NCBI GenBank assembly: GCA_023414355.1
Contig: JAEZOB010000053.1
Coordinates: 116,580 to 180,579 of the forward strand
Length of the DNA: 64,000 bases
DNA from: Bacillota bacterium
Lineage (GTDB): Bacteria > Bacillota > Clostridia > Lachnospirales > Lachnospiraceae
Direction: 5' to 3'
The notes beneath the pieces are model-generated. The model worked only from the letters and a program-made list of their open reading frames with translations, searched no databases and had not been told where the DNA came from. The first letter of the stretch is position 1. Every line of letters starts with the position of its first letter. A program made the translations under genes and the position numbers. This document shows, in pieces, positions 9,132 to 16,734 of this stretch.

Positions 9132-10262
9132 ATGATTACCAGACAGTTTTCCCTGGAGCAGATGCCCGGATACCCATTTGAAAAGGAATATGATATTAAT
9201 AAAATCGCATTTTTCGATATCGAAACCACAGGCTTCGCTGCAGATTCCACCTATCTGTACCTGATTGGCTGTGCCTATCATCAGGAGGACAGCTTTCATT
9301 TGATTCAATGGTTCTGTGAAGATATTGGGGAGGAAGTAAAGGCGATTACCTCCTTCTTTGATTTTATCAAGGAGTATCAGGTATTGATCCATTATAACGG
9401 TACAGGCTTTGATCTTCCCTACATTTCACGTAAATGCGAACTTCTCGGTATTGACAACGTTTTAAAGAAGCTGGAAAGTATCGATATCTACAAGCGGATC
9501 ACTCCCTATAAAAAGGTTTTCAAGCTTCCCAGCTATAAGCAGAAATCTCTTGAGACCTTTCTTGATATTCACCGCGTTGATTCCTTCAGCGGAGGGGATT
9601 TAATTTCTGTCTACCAAAGCTACTTAGGCAAGCAGCACTTCGAGAAGCTCCGCAAATCCCGTAATCCCGGAGGTATCTTTGACACACCCTCCGAAGCTGA
9701 GCTTTTACTACATACTCTTCTGCTACACAACGAAGATGATATCCGAGGATTATTATATATCTGTCCCATTCTAAATTATGCAGACCTATTCGAAAAACCG
9801 ATCCGTATCCTCCAGGCAGGTGTGGACGAAGGTATCTTTACCATACATTTTGAATTATTAGAGAAGCTTCCTGTCCGGGTTGCCTTCAGCAATGACCTGG
9901 CAATTTTTTCTGCCGCCGGGAATAAAGCTACCCTCTCCGTGCACATCTATGAGGGAGAATTGAAATATTTCTATGATAATTATAAGGATTATTACTACCT
10001 TCCTGCTGAGGATAGTGTAGTACATAAGAGTCTTGCCCACTTCGTGGACAAGGAATACAGAACCAAGGCTAAGCCTTCCAATTGTTATACCAGAAAGCAC
10101 GGAGTCTTCGCTCCTCAGTACGAGCTGATCTTCAATCCCTGTTTTAAACAGAGTTACCAGGACAAGCTCTCTTTTCTGGAGATTCATACGGATTTTCTGC
10201 TTCAGGAGGAGAAGCTGGAGCAATATGTGCAGCATATTCTCGGATATATGATATCAAAATAA
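9132..10262 (+). CDS. YprB-type ribonuclease H-like domain protein
   Basis: 376 residues. The DEDD-exonuclease-like site starts with FFDIETTGF near residue 25, followed by VLIHYNGTGFDLPYI and the later acidic residues typical of PF13482 (YprB_RNaseH-like). B. subtilis YprB is encoded beside the helicase YprA; no such partner is visible here. The C-terminal 150 residues are specific to the family and have no motif I recognise. The start at 9132 is chosen because AGGAGG lies six bases upstream; an ATG 18 bases earlier has no ribosome binding site. Monocistronic, divergent from the cls fusion. Nucleic-acid hydrolysis is inferred from the fold. Confidence 0.85.
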   Translation: MITRQFSLEQMPGYPFEKEYDINKIAFFDIETTGFAADSTYLYLIGCAYHQEDSFHLIQWFCEDIGEEVKAITSFFDFIKEYQVLIHYNGTGFDLPYISRKCELLGIDNVLKKLESIDIYKRITPYKKVFKLPSYKQKSLETFLDIHRVDSFSGGDLISVYQSYLGKQHFEKLRKSRNPGGIFDTPSEAELLLHTLLLHNEDDIRGLLYICPILNYADLFEKPIRILQAGVDEGIFTIHFELLEKLPVRVAFSNDLAIFSAAGNKATLSVHIYEGELKYFYDNYKDYYYLPAEDSVVHKSLAHFVDKEYRTKAKPSNCYTRKHGVFAPQYELIFNPCFKQSYQDKLSFLEIHTDFLLQEEKLEQYVQHILGYMISK

Positions 10263-10282
10263 AAACAAGGACATAATAATGG

Positions 10283-10385
10283 GGCTGTTGCATAATACTC
10301 ATTGACAGCTTAAGGCAAAGATAATAGACCTCCCATCATACCTATTATCTTTGCCTTAATCTATTCAAGTTTATGTGCAACAGCC
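10283..10385. repeat. Nested palindrome (bidirectional terminator or MITE-like remnant)
   Basis: Two nested inverted repeats. The outer GGCTGTTGCATAA (10283) pairs with TTATGTGCAACAGCC (ends 10385), with a two-base bulge. The inner 18-bp stem 10310-10327 pairs perfectly with 10342-10359 around a 14-base loop. It sits exactly between two converging genes and is followed by TTTT on the plus strand, so bidirectional termination is plausible. The GGGGCTGTTGCA end also resembles insertion-sequence ends, but I see no target duplication. Confidence 0.6.
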
Positions 10386-10424
10386 TTTTGAATTTGCTAT
10401 TATTGTTCTACATAAAAATCATAT

Positions 10425-10844
10425 CTATCTTTTCCTTATTCCCCTAATCAATTTGAATGTCTGTACCAACGTAGTTGAAATAAATCTTCCGGGAAGCAAA
10501 AAAACTGACAGGAACATAAGATTCCTATTCAAATCATCGGTATAACGAAAAGGATTATCAATCAGTCCACCCAATAAGCCTATATTGGATGTATCCGGTC
10601 GAGGAATGTAATTGTAGCTTATTATGTTATATACAGTAAATACCAAGATAAAAATCATTACATTGATAAAACTAAAATTCTGCATTACAGTGATATAAAA
10701 TACGCCGCAAGAAATAGCGATCGATATAATCAGCTTTATGATAATCCCCACTACACTGCCGGGTTCTTCTGGTGATTGATTTTTCTGGATATCTCCTACA
10801 TTTCCCGGATTTTTTCTTTCAAAAAAGTATTCCAATAACCCCAT
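10425..10844 (-). CDS. Unknown small membrane protein
   Basis: 139 residues with no family I recognise. A charged, proline-containing N terminus (FFERKNPGNVGD, SPEEPGS) precedes two adjacent hydrophobic segments (about residues 31-50 and 56-76). A polar stretch (YNYIPRPDTSNIGLLGG) and a weaker hydrophobic segment near 106-125 follow, and the protein ends in a basic tail (KLIRGIRKR). A GGGGAG ribosome binding site precedes the ATG. The upstream 300 bases (to rpmF) carry no other gene, so it is transcribed alone. An RDD- or TM2-like accessory membrane protein is possible; function unknown. Confidence 0.65.
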   Translation of the reverse strand: MGLLEYFFERKNPGNVGDIQKNQSPEEPGSVVGIIIKLIISIAISCGVFYITVMQNFSFINVMIFILVFTVYNIISYNYIPRPDTSNIGLLGGLIDNPFRYTDDLNRNLMFLSVFLLPGRFISTTLVQTFKLIRGIRKR

Positions 10845-11097
10845 GTCAAGCTCTCCCCTTTATAATTATTACGTACACTATTTTTACCGTAAACAAATTA
10901 TACAATTATTATATATTACACATATGGAAATATCTATTAAAACAAGACTAGAACTTAATTAGAAAATGATTTATAGTTATTCCACTTTCAATCTTGATTC
11001 AAGCAAGAGAAAGACATTTACCAAACGCTTTACCTCAATGCCAGTAAAACTTCCTTCCTCTTTCAACTGTTGAAGTGTAAAAGTAGTGTAAACCATG

Positions 11098-11131
11098 AAA
11101 AAAGGCCTTCCGAATTTCTTCGGAAGGCCTT
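11098..11131 (-). terminator. Rho-independent terminator of yceD-rpmF
   Basis: Perfect 11-pair stem GGCCTTCCGAA / TTCGGAAGGCC with a short loop, followed on the minus strand by TTTTTT. It lies just after rpmF. Confidence 0.93.
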
Positions 11132-11141
11132 GTATTTATTA

Positions 11142-11324
11142 TTATTGCTCTACAGGAATGATTTCCTTCTTGTTGTATGAACCACAAGATTTACATACTC
11201 TATGAGGAACCATGAGCTCGCCACACTTGCTGCACTTTACCAGGTTGGGAGCGGTCATTTTCCAATTAGCTCTACGGCTATCTCTTCTTGCTTTAGAATG
11301 TTTACCTTTAGGACAAATAGACAT
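11142..11324 (-). CDS. rpmF: 50S ribosomal protein L32
   Basis: 60 residues. The N-terminal basic segment (CPKGKHSKARRDSRRANWK) and a zinc ribbon (CSKCGELMVPHRVCKSCGSY, with four cysteines) are diagnostic of bacterial L32 of the cysteine-containing type. It begins four bases after the yceD stop, with AAGGAGGTG as a strong ribosome binding site, the conserved yceD-rpmF arrangement. A strong terminator follows. A plant of L32 without cysteines (zinc-independent paralogue) is not seen here. Confidence 0.98.
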   Translation of the reverse strand: MSICPKGKHSKARRDSRRANWKMTAPNLVKCSKCGELMVPHRVCKSCGSYNKKEIIPVEQ

Positions 11325-11328
11325 CTTG

Positions 11329-11856
11329 TCACACCTCCTTAAAATTGTTAAAAATATCTCGGATTTTTGACATTCTGGGATCTAATACCGTAGTATCGCA
11401 GTCACAGGTCTTCTCATTCAGATTAACACCGCAATTCTTGCAAAGTCCTTTGCAATCCTCACTGCATAATAACCTCATGGGGAAATCTATTAAGATTTCA
11501 TCATAAATCAATGTGTCTACATCCAGATTGTATCCAATAATATAATTTGTTTCATCCAGTCCTTCTGCTCGCTCTTCCTCAGTCTGATTGAAATCAACCT
11601 CCTTTTGGAATTCGATGTCCATCGGATAGGGTATCTCCTTCAGGCATCTGCTGCAGAACAGGGTCAGGGAAATATTCGATCTGCCCTCAATCATCACTGT
11701 CCGGTTACCAAGATTCGTGATAGTCAAGCTAACCGGTTCCCTATGAGTAATCTCATAGGCTTCGCCCTGATAATCAAAGCTTTCCATTTCAATGGGAGCT
11801 TCGATTTTCACGACATTATCCTTCGTGGTCATTATCTCTGACAAAGATATAAGCAT
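11329..11856 (-). CDS. yceD: YceD family protein (DUF177), 23S rRNA accumulation protein
   Basis: 175 residues. The family core (LTLFCSRCLKEIPYPMDIEF near residues 64-84) and a second cysteine set (CSEDCKGLCKNCGVNL near 131-146) match DUF177/YceD, linked to large-subunit rRNA maturation. The C terminus ends in DPRMSKIRDIF, as in most Firmicute members. It is cotranscribed with rpmF from the promoter at 11919-11947, and a hairpin lies at the start of that transcript. The ATG has GGAGAG upstream. Confidence 0.93.
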   Translation of the reverse strand: MLISLSEIMTTKDNVVKIEAPIEMESFDYQGEAYEITHREPVSLTITNLGNRTVMIEGRSNISLTLFCSRCLKEIPYPMDIEFQKEVDFNQTEEERAEGLDETNYIIGYNLDVDTLIYDEILIDFPMRLLCSEDCKGLCKNCGVNLNEKTCDCDTTVLDPRMSKIRDIFNNFKEV

Positions 11857-11881
11857 TTGAAATCTCTCCGAATATTCTCTG

Positions 11882-11909
11882 CAACACCGAATGTTGTCAT
11901 TCGGTTGGC
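11882..11909 (-). promoter_or_regulatory. 5' leader hairpin of the yceD-rpmF transcript
   Basis: CCGAATG and CATTCGG form a stem with a four-base loop, extended by imperfect CAAC/GTTG pairing. It begins within a few bases of the expected transcription start. It may stabilise the mRNA or bind a regulator; the role is not known. Confidence 0.45.
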
Positions 11910-11918
11910 ACTTCTTGT

Positions 11919-11947
11919 ATTATACCTACTGAGTTATTATTTGTCAA
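11919..11947 (-). promoter_or_regulatory. Sigma-A-type promoter of yceD-rpmF
   Basis: On the minus strand TTGACA and TATAAT are exact consensus boxes separated by 17 bases, about 60 bases before the yceD start. Confidence 0.92.
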
Positions 11948-11995
11948 CGAAAATTTAGTTTATTCCTATAGTAAGTAAATAATATAAAAATCAGA

Positions 11996-13186
11996 CTACA
12001 GTAATGCTACAGTCTCCCTGGCAATCGTCAATTCCTCGTTGGTAGGAATAACGCATACCTTAGTTCTGGAATCGTCTGTGGTAATCATGGTCTCCTGACC
12101 TCTGAGCTTATTCTTCTCAGCATCGATCTTCACTCCAAGATAACCTAAGTACTCGCATACCCACTCTCTTACCTTACCATCGTTCTCACCGATACCTGCA
12201 GTAAAGGCAATCAGGTCTACACCATTCATGGCTGCTACATATCCACCGATGTATTTTGCTACACGGTAGCAGAACACTTCGAAGGCAACAAGTGCTTTCT
12301 CGTTACCACTTGCAATCGCTGCGGTAATATCACGGAAGTCACTGGAGACATTGGACATACCCTGTACACCGGATTCCTTATTCAGAAGGTTCATGATCTG
12401 ATCGATTGACTTATTTTCTTTCTTAGCAATATATTCAATAATTGCAGGATCAATATCACCGCTTCTGGTTCCCATGACAAGTCCCGCAAGCGGAGAAAAG
12501 CCCATACTGGTATCAATGGATTTTCCATTTAATACTGCACTGATGCTCGCACCGTTACCAAGGTGACATACAATAATCTTGGAATTATTGATATCAAAAC
12601 CGGCGAACTCTGCAGCACGCTTTGATACATAGCTATGGCTGGTTCCGTGGAAGCCATATTTACGAATTTTGTAGTTTTCATAATATTCATGAGGTAAACC
12701 ATAAAGGAAAGCCTTCGGGGGCATGGTCTGATGGAATGCAGTATCAAATACGGCTACCATCGGCACGCCCTTCATCAGACTCTGACAAGCACGAATACCG
12801 ATTAAATTAGCAGGATTATGAAGAGGTGCCAAATCATTACACTCTTCAATTGCCTTCAAAACTTCGTCGTTAATGAGAGTAGATGTAGCATACTTCTCTC
12901 CGCCGTGAACGACTCTGTGACCAACTGCACCGATCTCGTCAAGAGACTTGATTACGCCATGATTAGCATCTGTAAGGGCATCCAGCACCATCTGAACTGC
13001 CACCTCATGATTGGGCATCTTGGTCTCGATTACTACCTTCTCACCGTTACAAGGAGTATGCTTTAAAAAGCTGACCTCCTGTCCGATACGTTCACAAAGA
13101 CCAACCGCAAGAGCCTGCTCGCTCTCTGAATCAATCAGCTGGTATTTCAATGATGAGCTTCCGCAATTAATAACTAATACTTTCAT
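11996..13186 (-). CDS. ackA: Acetate kinase
   Basis: 396 residues, the normal length. The ASKHA-fold signatures are present: MKVLVINCGSSSLKY at the start, GHRVVHGGE near 107-115, FDTAFHQTMP near 147-156, HLGNGASISA near 208-217 and GIGEN near 330. It converts acetyl phosphate and ADP to acetate and ATP, the last step of acetate fermentation. It lies downstream of pta on the same strand with a 128-base spacer that contains a tandem duplication. Weak GAGG ribosome binding site ten bases before ATG. Expected to be cotranscribed with pta. Confidence 0.98.
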   Translation of the reverse strand: MKVLVINCGSSSLKYQLIDSESEQALAVGLCERIGQEVSFLKHTPCNGEKVVIETKMPNHEVAVQMVLDALTDANHGVIKSLDEIGAVGHRVVHGGEKYATSTLINDEVLKAIEECNDLAPLHNPANLIGIRACQSLMKGVPMVAVFDTAFHQTMPPKAFLYGLPHEYYENYKIRKYGFHGTSHSYVSKRAAEFAGFDINNSKIIVCHLGNGASISAVLNGKSIDTSMGFSPLAGLVMGTRSGDIDPAIIEYIAKKENKSIDQIMNLLNKESGVQGMSNVSSDFRDITAAIASGNEKALVAFEVFCYRVAKYIGGYVAAMNGVDLIAFTAGIGENDGKVREWVCEYLGYLGVKIDAEKNKLRGQETMITTDDSRTKVCVIPTNEELTIARETVALL

Positions 13187-13271
13187 AATTCACTTAACCT
13201 CTCTTTGTATTGTAGGTCGGCAGATGACCTGTTCCCTCGTTATCTGCCTTTCTTAATTTGATCAAATGGAT

Positions 13272-13323
13272 CTGTGCGGCACTGTAATTCATTACTGTGC
13301 GGCACTGTAATTCATTACTGTGC
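13272..13323. repeat. 23-bp tandem repeat carrying the pta stop codon
   Basis: Two exact 23-bp units (13272-13294, 13295-13317) plus the first six bases of a third. The copy nearest pta contains its last codons and TAA stop. Each unit is itself a near-palindrome (CACAGTAAT / ATTACAGTG on the minus strand, one mismatch), so the spacer can fold into repeated hairpins. Confidence 0.9.
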
Positions 13324-14304
13324 CTGAACTGCGGTAATTGCGATTACACCTACGATGTCATCTGCAGAGCAGCCTCTGGATAAGTCATTGACAGGTTTAG
13401 CAATACCCTGGGTGATAGGGCCGTAAGCTTCCGCCTTTGCCAGTCTCTGAGCCAGCTTATAACCAATGTTACCTGCATCCAGGTCAGGGAATACCAAAAC
13501 ATTTGCCTTACCTGCGATATCGCTGTTCGGAGCCTTGGAAGCACCTACGCTGGGAACGATTGCTGCATCCAGCTGGAATTCACCATCAATCTTCACATTC
13601 GGATATAATTCCTTTGCAATTCTGGTCGCTTCTACAACCTTGTCCACATCCGGATGGGATGCGCTGCCCTTAGTAGAATGGGACAACATAGCAACGATTG
13701 CTTCTTTGCCAACCAACTGCTCAAAGCTCTTAGCACTGCTGCCGGCAATTGCAGCAAGCTCTTCTGAATTCGGGTTCTGTACCAGGCCGGAATCAGCAAA
13801 AATAAAGGTACCGTTTTCACCGTACTCACAATTGGGTACTACGATTACGAAGAATGCAGATACAAGCTTCGTATTCGGAGCTGTCTTTAAAATTTGAAGA
13901 GAGGGACGAAGGGTATCTGCTGTGGAGTGAACCGCTCCGGACACCATACCGTCTGCATCTCCTGCTTTTACCATTGTTACACCAAAGTAAAGATAGTCTT
14001 TGGTTAAAAGTTCTTTTGCCTGCTCGGGTGTCATACCCTTGCTCTTTCTTACTTCAACTAATATATCGATATATTTCTGAAGTTTATCGGTATTATTCGG
14101 ATCGATGATTGTAGCTTTCGAAATGTCGAGGCCCTGTGCACCCTTTGCAATTTCGTCCTTATTACCTACCAGAACGATATTAGAAACACCCTCAGCCAAG
14201 ATCCTTGCTGCTGCTTCTAACGTTCTTCTGTCATCTGTCTCCGGCAATACGATTGTCTTAATATTCTGTTTTGCTCTTTCTTTGATTCCATCAATAAAAC
14301 CCAT
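13315..14304 (-). CDS. pta: Phosphate acetyltransferase
   Basis: 329 residues, the short Pta form (catalytic domain only, without the N-terminal DRTGG/P-loop domain of the E. coli enzyme). Typical signatures are VLPETDDRRTLEAA near 19-32, DGMVSGAVHSTADTLRP near 117-133 and NVLVFPDLDAGNIGYKLAQR near 270-289. It makes acetyl phosphate from acetyl-CoA, which AckA then uses to form ATP. AGGAG precedes the ATG. It heads the pta-ackA operon, and its own promoter (14376-14404) is back to back with that of tmcAL. The stop codon lies inside the tandem duplication described separately. Confidence 0.98.
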   Translation of the reverse strand: MGFIDGIKERAKQNIKTIVLPETDDRRTLEAAARILAEGVSNIVLVGNKDEIAKGAQGLDISKATIIDPNNTDKLQKYIDILVEVRKSKGMTPEQAKELLTKDYLYFGVTMVKAGDADGMVSGAVHSTADTLRPSLQILKTAPNTKLVSAFFVIVVPNCEYGENGTFIFADSGLVQNPNSEELAAIAGSSAKSFEQLVGKEAIVAMLSHSTKGSASHPDVDKVVEATRIAKELYPNVKIDGEFQLDAAIVPSVGASKAPNSDIAGKANVLVFPDLDAGNIGYKLAQRLAKAEAYGPITQGIAKPVNDLSRGCSADDIVGVIAITAVQAQ

Positions 14305-14375
14305 GATGTAACTCCTTTCATAATGCTTTTGTATTTAATATAATACTTATAGTATTTAGAAAACCCATAAATTTT

Positions 14376-14404
14376 ATTATAAATCAAATCCACATATGAT
14401 ACAA
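14376..14404 (-). promoter_or_regulatory. Promoter of pta-ackA
   Basis: TTGTAT-N17-TATAAT on the minus strand, giving a leader of about 65 bases before the pta ATG. Confidence 0.75.
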
Positions 14405-14444
14405 GTAGATTTTATTGAAAATTGTCTATAAAACCTGGTAAGAA

Positions 14445-14473
14445 TTGACGCTAAATTGAAATCATGCTATTAT
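14445..14473 (+). promoter_or_regulatory. Promoter of tmcAL
   Basis: TTGACG-N17-TATTAT on the plus strand, about 38 bases before the tmcAL start; divergent from the pta promoter. Confidence 0.75.
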
Positions 14474-14511
14474 CGTAAGCAAAGATCAGTAGAAGAATGG
14501 AGTGTGTGACG

Positions 14512-15810
14512 ATGAAGACAGTAGGATTGATTACCGAATACAATCCCTTCCATAACGGGCACAAATATCATATTGAAGAAGCCAGACGGATCACCGGCGC
14601 TGATTATGTGATCGCGGTTATGAGCGGAAACTTTGTTCAACGCGGCACTCCGGCTATGATTGATAAATATAGCCGTACGGCAATGGCATTACGAAATGGG
14701 ATCGACTTAGTATTAGAATTGCCGGTATGCTATGCAACCGGGAGTGCGGAGTACTTCGCCCATGGTGCTGTAGCATTACTTGACCGGTTGGGTGTTGTCG
14801 ATACACTCTGTTTCGGTAGTGAATCGGGTAGCATTACACCGCTCTTTGAAGCAGCAGACTTGCTTCTCTCGGCACCGGCTTCCTTCGAGGACCGGCTACA
14901 GGAACAGTTGAAGAAAGGTCATTCCTATCCTGCTGCCAGAGTCCGCGCACTTGAACACAACCTGATGCAAAAGGGGGCCACCAATGCAGCCCTTCTCACG
15001 GGTATTCTGGCTGAGCCCAATAATATTCTAGGCATTGAATATCTGAAAGCCCTGAGAAGACTTTCTTCCTCTATAGAGGCAGTTACCATTAAACGGATTT
15101 CTGCCCATTACCACGATCCGGTATTATCTACTACCGGTTTAAATACAATTGAATCGGACACTCCCATCATCAGCTCGGCAACTGCTCTCCGCAATGCGAT
15201 CTTTGGTTCAGGTGAGGCTCCAGGGGAAGCTCTGCGTGAAGCTTCTATCAGTGTACCGTCTGATGTAGCCGCCTTTTTATCTGATTATTATCTCAAAACC
15301 TACCCCATAACGGAGGAAGATTTCGCACCTATCATCAAATACAAGCTACTAGAGGAGGACGATACCTCTTTACTAGAATATCAGGACATCTCTTTCGATT
15401 TGGCAAAGAGGCTGAAGAATCATAGAAGCTATCCCGGCAGCATCGCTGCATATACACAGGAGGTCAAGACAAAAAACATGACTTTGACCAGAATTAATCG
15501 TGCTCTGATTCATCTCCTACTGAATATTAAGGCTGAGGAGGTCAGGAAATTGCAGGATCACGGATATGTACCCTATGCCAGAGTCCTGGGAATCAGAAAG
15601 GAATCCTCCCGCCTGCTAAAGCAGATTGAACGCAACGGAAGAATTCCAGTCATAACAAAAGTATCGAAGGCAAAGGAACAGCTGGATGAAACCGGCTTAA
15701 AGCTTCTTTCAAGGGATATCTTTGCCACTCACCTATATAATCAGGCAATATTTGATAAATATGGTACAATTCTGGAGAATGAGTATCAACATGGCATTCT
15801 CATTCTTTAG
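14512..15810 (+). CDS. tmcAL: tRNA(Met) cytidine acetate ligase TmcAL
   Basis: 432 residues from MKTVGLITEYNPFHNGHKYH. The HNGH motif and VMSGNFVQRGTPAMIDK are those of the nucleotidyltransferase-fold family YlbM/TmcAL, which uses acetate and ATP to form N4-acetylcytidine at the wobble base of elongator tRNA(Met). An in-frame ATG five codons earlier (14497) has no ribosome binding site, whereas GGAG lies nine bases before the chosen start. The gene is divergent from pta-ackA, an apt neighbour because its substrate is acetate. It belongs to the conserved rpmF-yceD-tmcAL-ylbJ-coaD-rsmD neighbourhood of Firmicutes. It ends tail to tail with the next gene. Confidence 0.96.
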   Translation: MKTVGLITEYNPFHNGHKYHIEEARRITGADYVIAVMSGNFVQRGTPAMIDKYSRTAMALRNGIDLVLELPVCYATGSAEYFAHGAVALLDRLGVVDTLCFGSESGSITPLFEAADLLLSAPASFEDRLQEQLKKGHSYPAARVRALEHNLMQKGATNAALLTGILAEPNNILGIEYLKALRRLSSSIEAVTIKRISAHYHDPVLSTTGLNTIESDTPIISSATALRNAIFGSGEAPGEALREASISVPSDVAAFLSDYYLKTYPITEEDFAPIIKYKLLEEDDTSLLEYQDISFDLAKRLKNHRSYPGSIAAYTQEVKTKNMTLTRINRALIHLLLNIKAEEVRKLQDHGYVPYARVLGIRKESSRLLKQIERNGRIPVITKVSKAKEQLDETGLKLLSRDIFATHLYNQAIFDKYGTILENEYQHGILIL

Positions 15811-15822
15811 ATATTGTTCCGA

Positions 15823-16683
15823 TTACAACTGATCTTTACCAATGACAATTGCGCAAAAGCCCGGTCTATCAAAGTCAAATGGTCCGTATCCCTTTCTGGG
15901 GCAAACTTTGGCTGGGTAGATCTTTGCTATGGGAACATCGTAAGGAATCCCACTCTCAAAGTCTAAATTCTCAGCACATTCTATAAATTCATCCAATGTT
16001 TGGCTGGTTCCCTCTGCCGGACTATGTCCACAGAAAAAGCCTTCAAAATCCATCTTTCTTGCTTTATCTAAAGAATCCCTATAGGTTTCCAGTGTTCCTC
16101 CTCCCGGTAGGAACAACCACAGGAAACTATTAATAGCGTCTCCGAAGTATAATAGCTTTTCTTCTTTATAATACAGACCGATGCTTCCCATGGTATGTCC
16201 AGGGAATTCAAGGACCTCCAGGGTAATACCGCCAAGTGAGAATACATCACCCTCTTTGACAGGTATCAGATTGCCGGCCCCCTGGTTTATATAATATTCT
16301 GCATCAAAATTCTTCGGCAGGATACTGCGATGCTCCTTAGTCGCATAATCTTCCATCTGTTTGGCATCCTCCACAGCGCCTGTCCTGGACTCGACATTAT
16401 TAAACCATTTGCAGCTATCCATGTCCTTCTCGTGAATATAGATATCTCCTGCAAACCTGAAATTACCGCAGGCATGGTCTGGATGACCGTGGCTGTTGAC
16501 AACGATTAAAGGCAAATCAGTCTTCTCTCTGATGGCAGCCGTTAAATCATCATATCCATAGCCGGTATCAAAAAGCAGTGCCTTCTCCTTTCCGACAAAC
16601 AGATCCATAAATACATTCTCCGGGCTGTTAATCCGATAAACATTCGGTCTTACTTCAATAAATTCGTAATACGTTTCTCCCAT
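15823..16683 (-). CDS. Metallo-beta-lactamase fold hydrolase
   Basis: 286 residues. The metal site motif HSHGHPDH (near 64-71) is the HxHxDH signature, and later ligands fit the family (EFPGHTMGSIGLY near 158-170, LLYFGDAINSF near 174-184, and FFCGHSPAEG near 215). The glyoxalase II/flavodiiron-like MBL superfamily is clear, but the substrate is not. The C-terminal region (PAKVCPRKGYGPFDFDRPGF) is unlike classical glyoxalase II. A GGGGGG ribosome binding site precedes the ATG. Only 12 bases separate its stop from that of tmcAL; pepF lies upstream on the same strand. Confidence 0.85.
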   Translation of the reverse strand: MGETYYEFIEVRPNVYRINSPENVFMDLFVGKEKALLFDTGYGYDDLTAAIREKTDLPLIVVNSHGHPDHACGNFRFAGDIYIHEKDMDSCKWFNNVESRTGAVEDAKQMEDYATKEHRSILPKNFDAEYYINQGAGNLIPVKEGDVFSLGGITLEVLEFPGHTMGSIGLYYKEEKLLYFGDAINSFLWLFLPGGGTLETYRDSLDKARKMDFEGFFCGHSPAEGTSQTLDEFIECAENLDFESGIPYDVPIAKIYPAKVCPRKGYGPFDFDRPGFCAIVIGKDQL

Positions 16684-16734
16684 GATAGTATCCCCCCATA
16701 ACGAAATAATTGTAGTGACAAAAGCTCCTATCTT

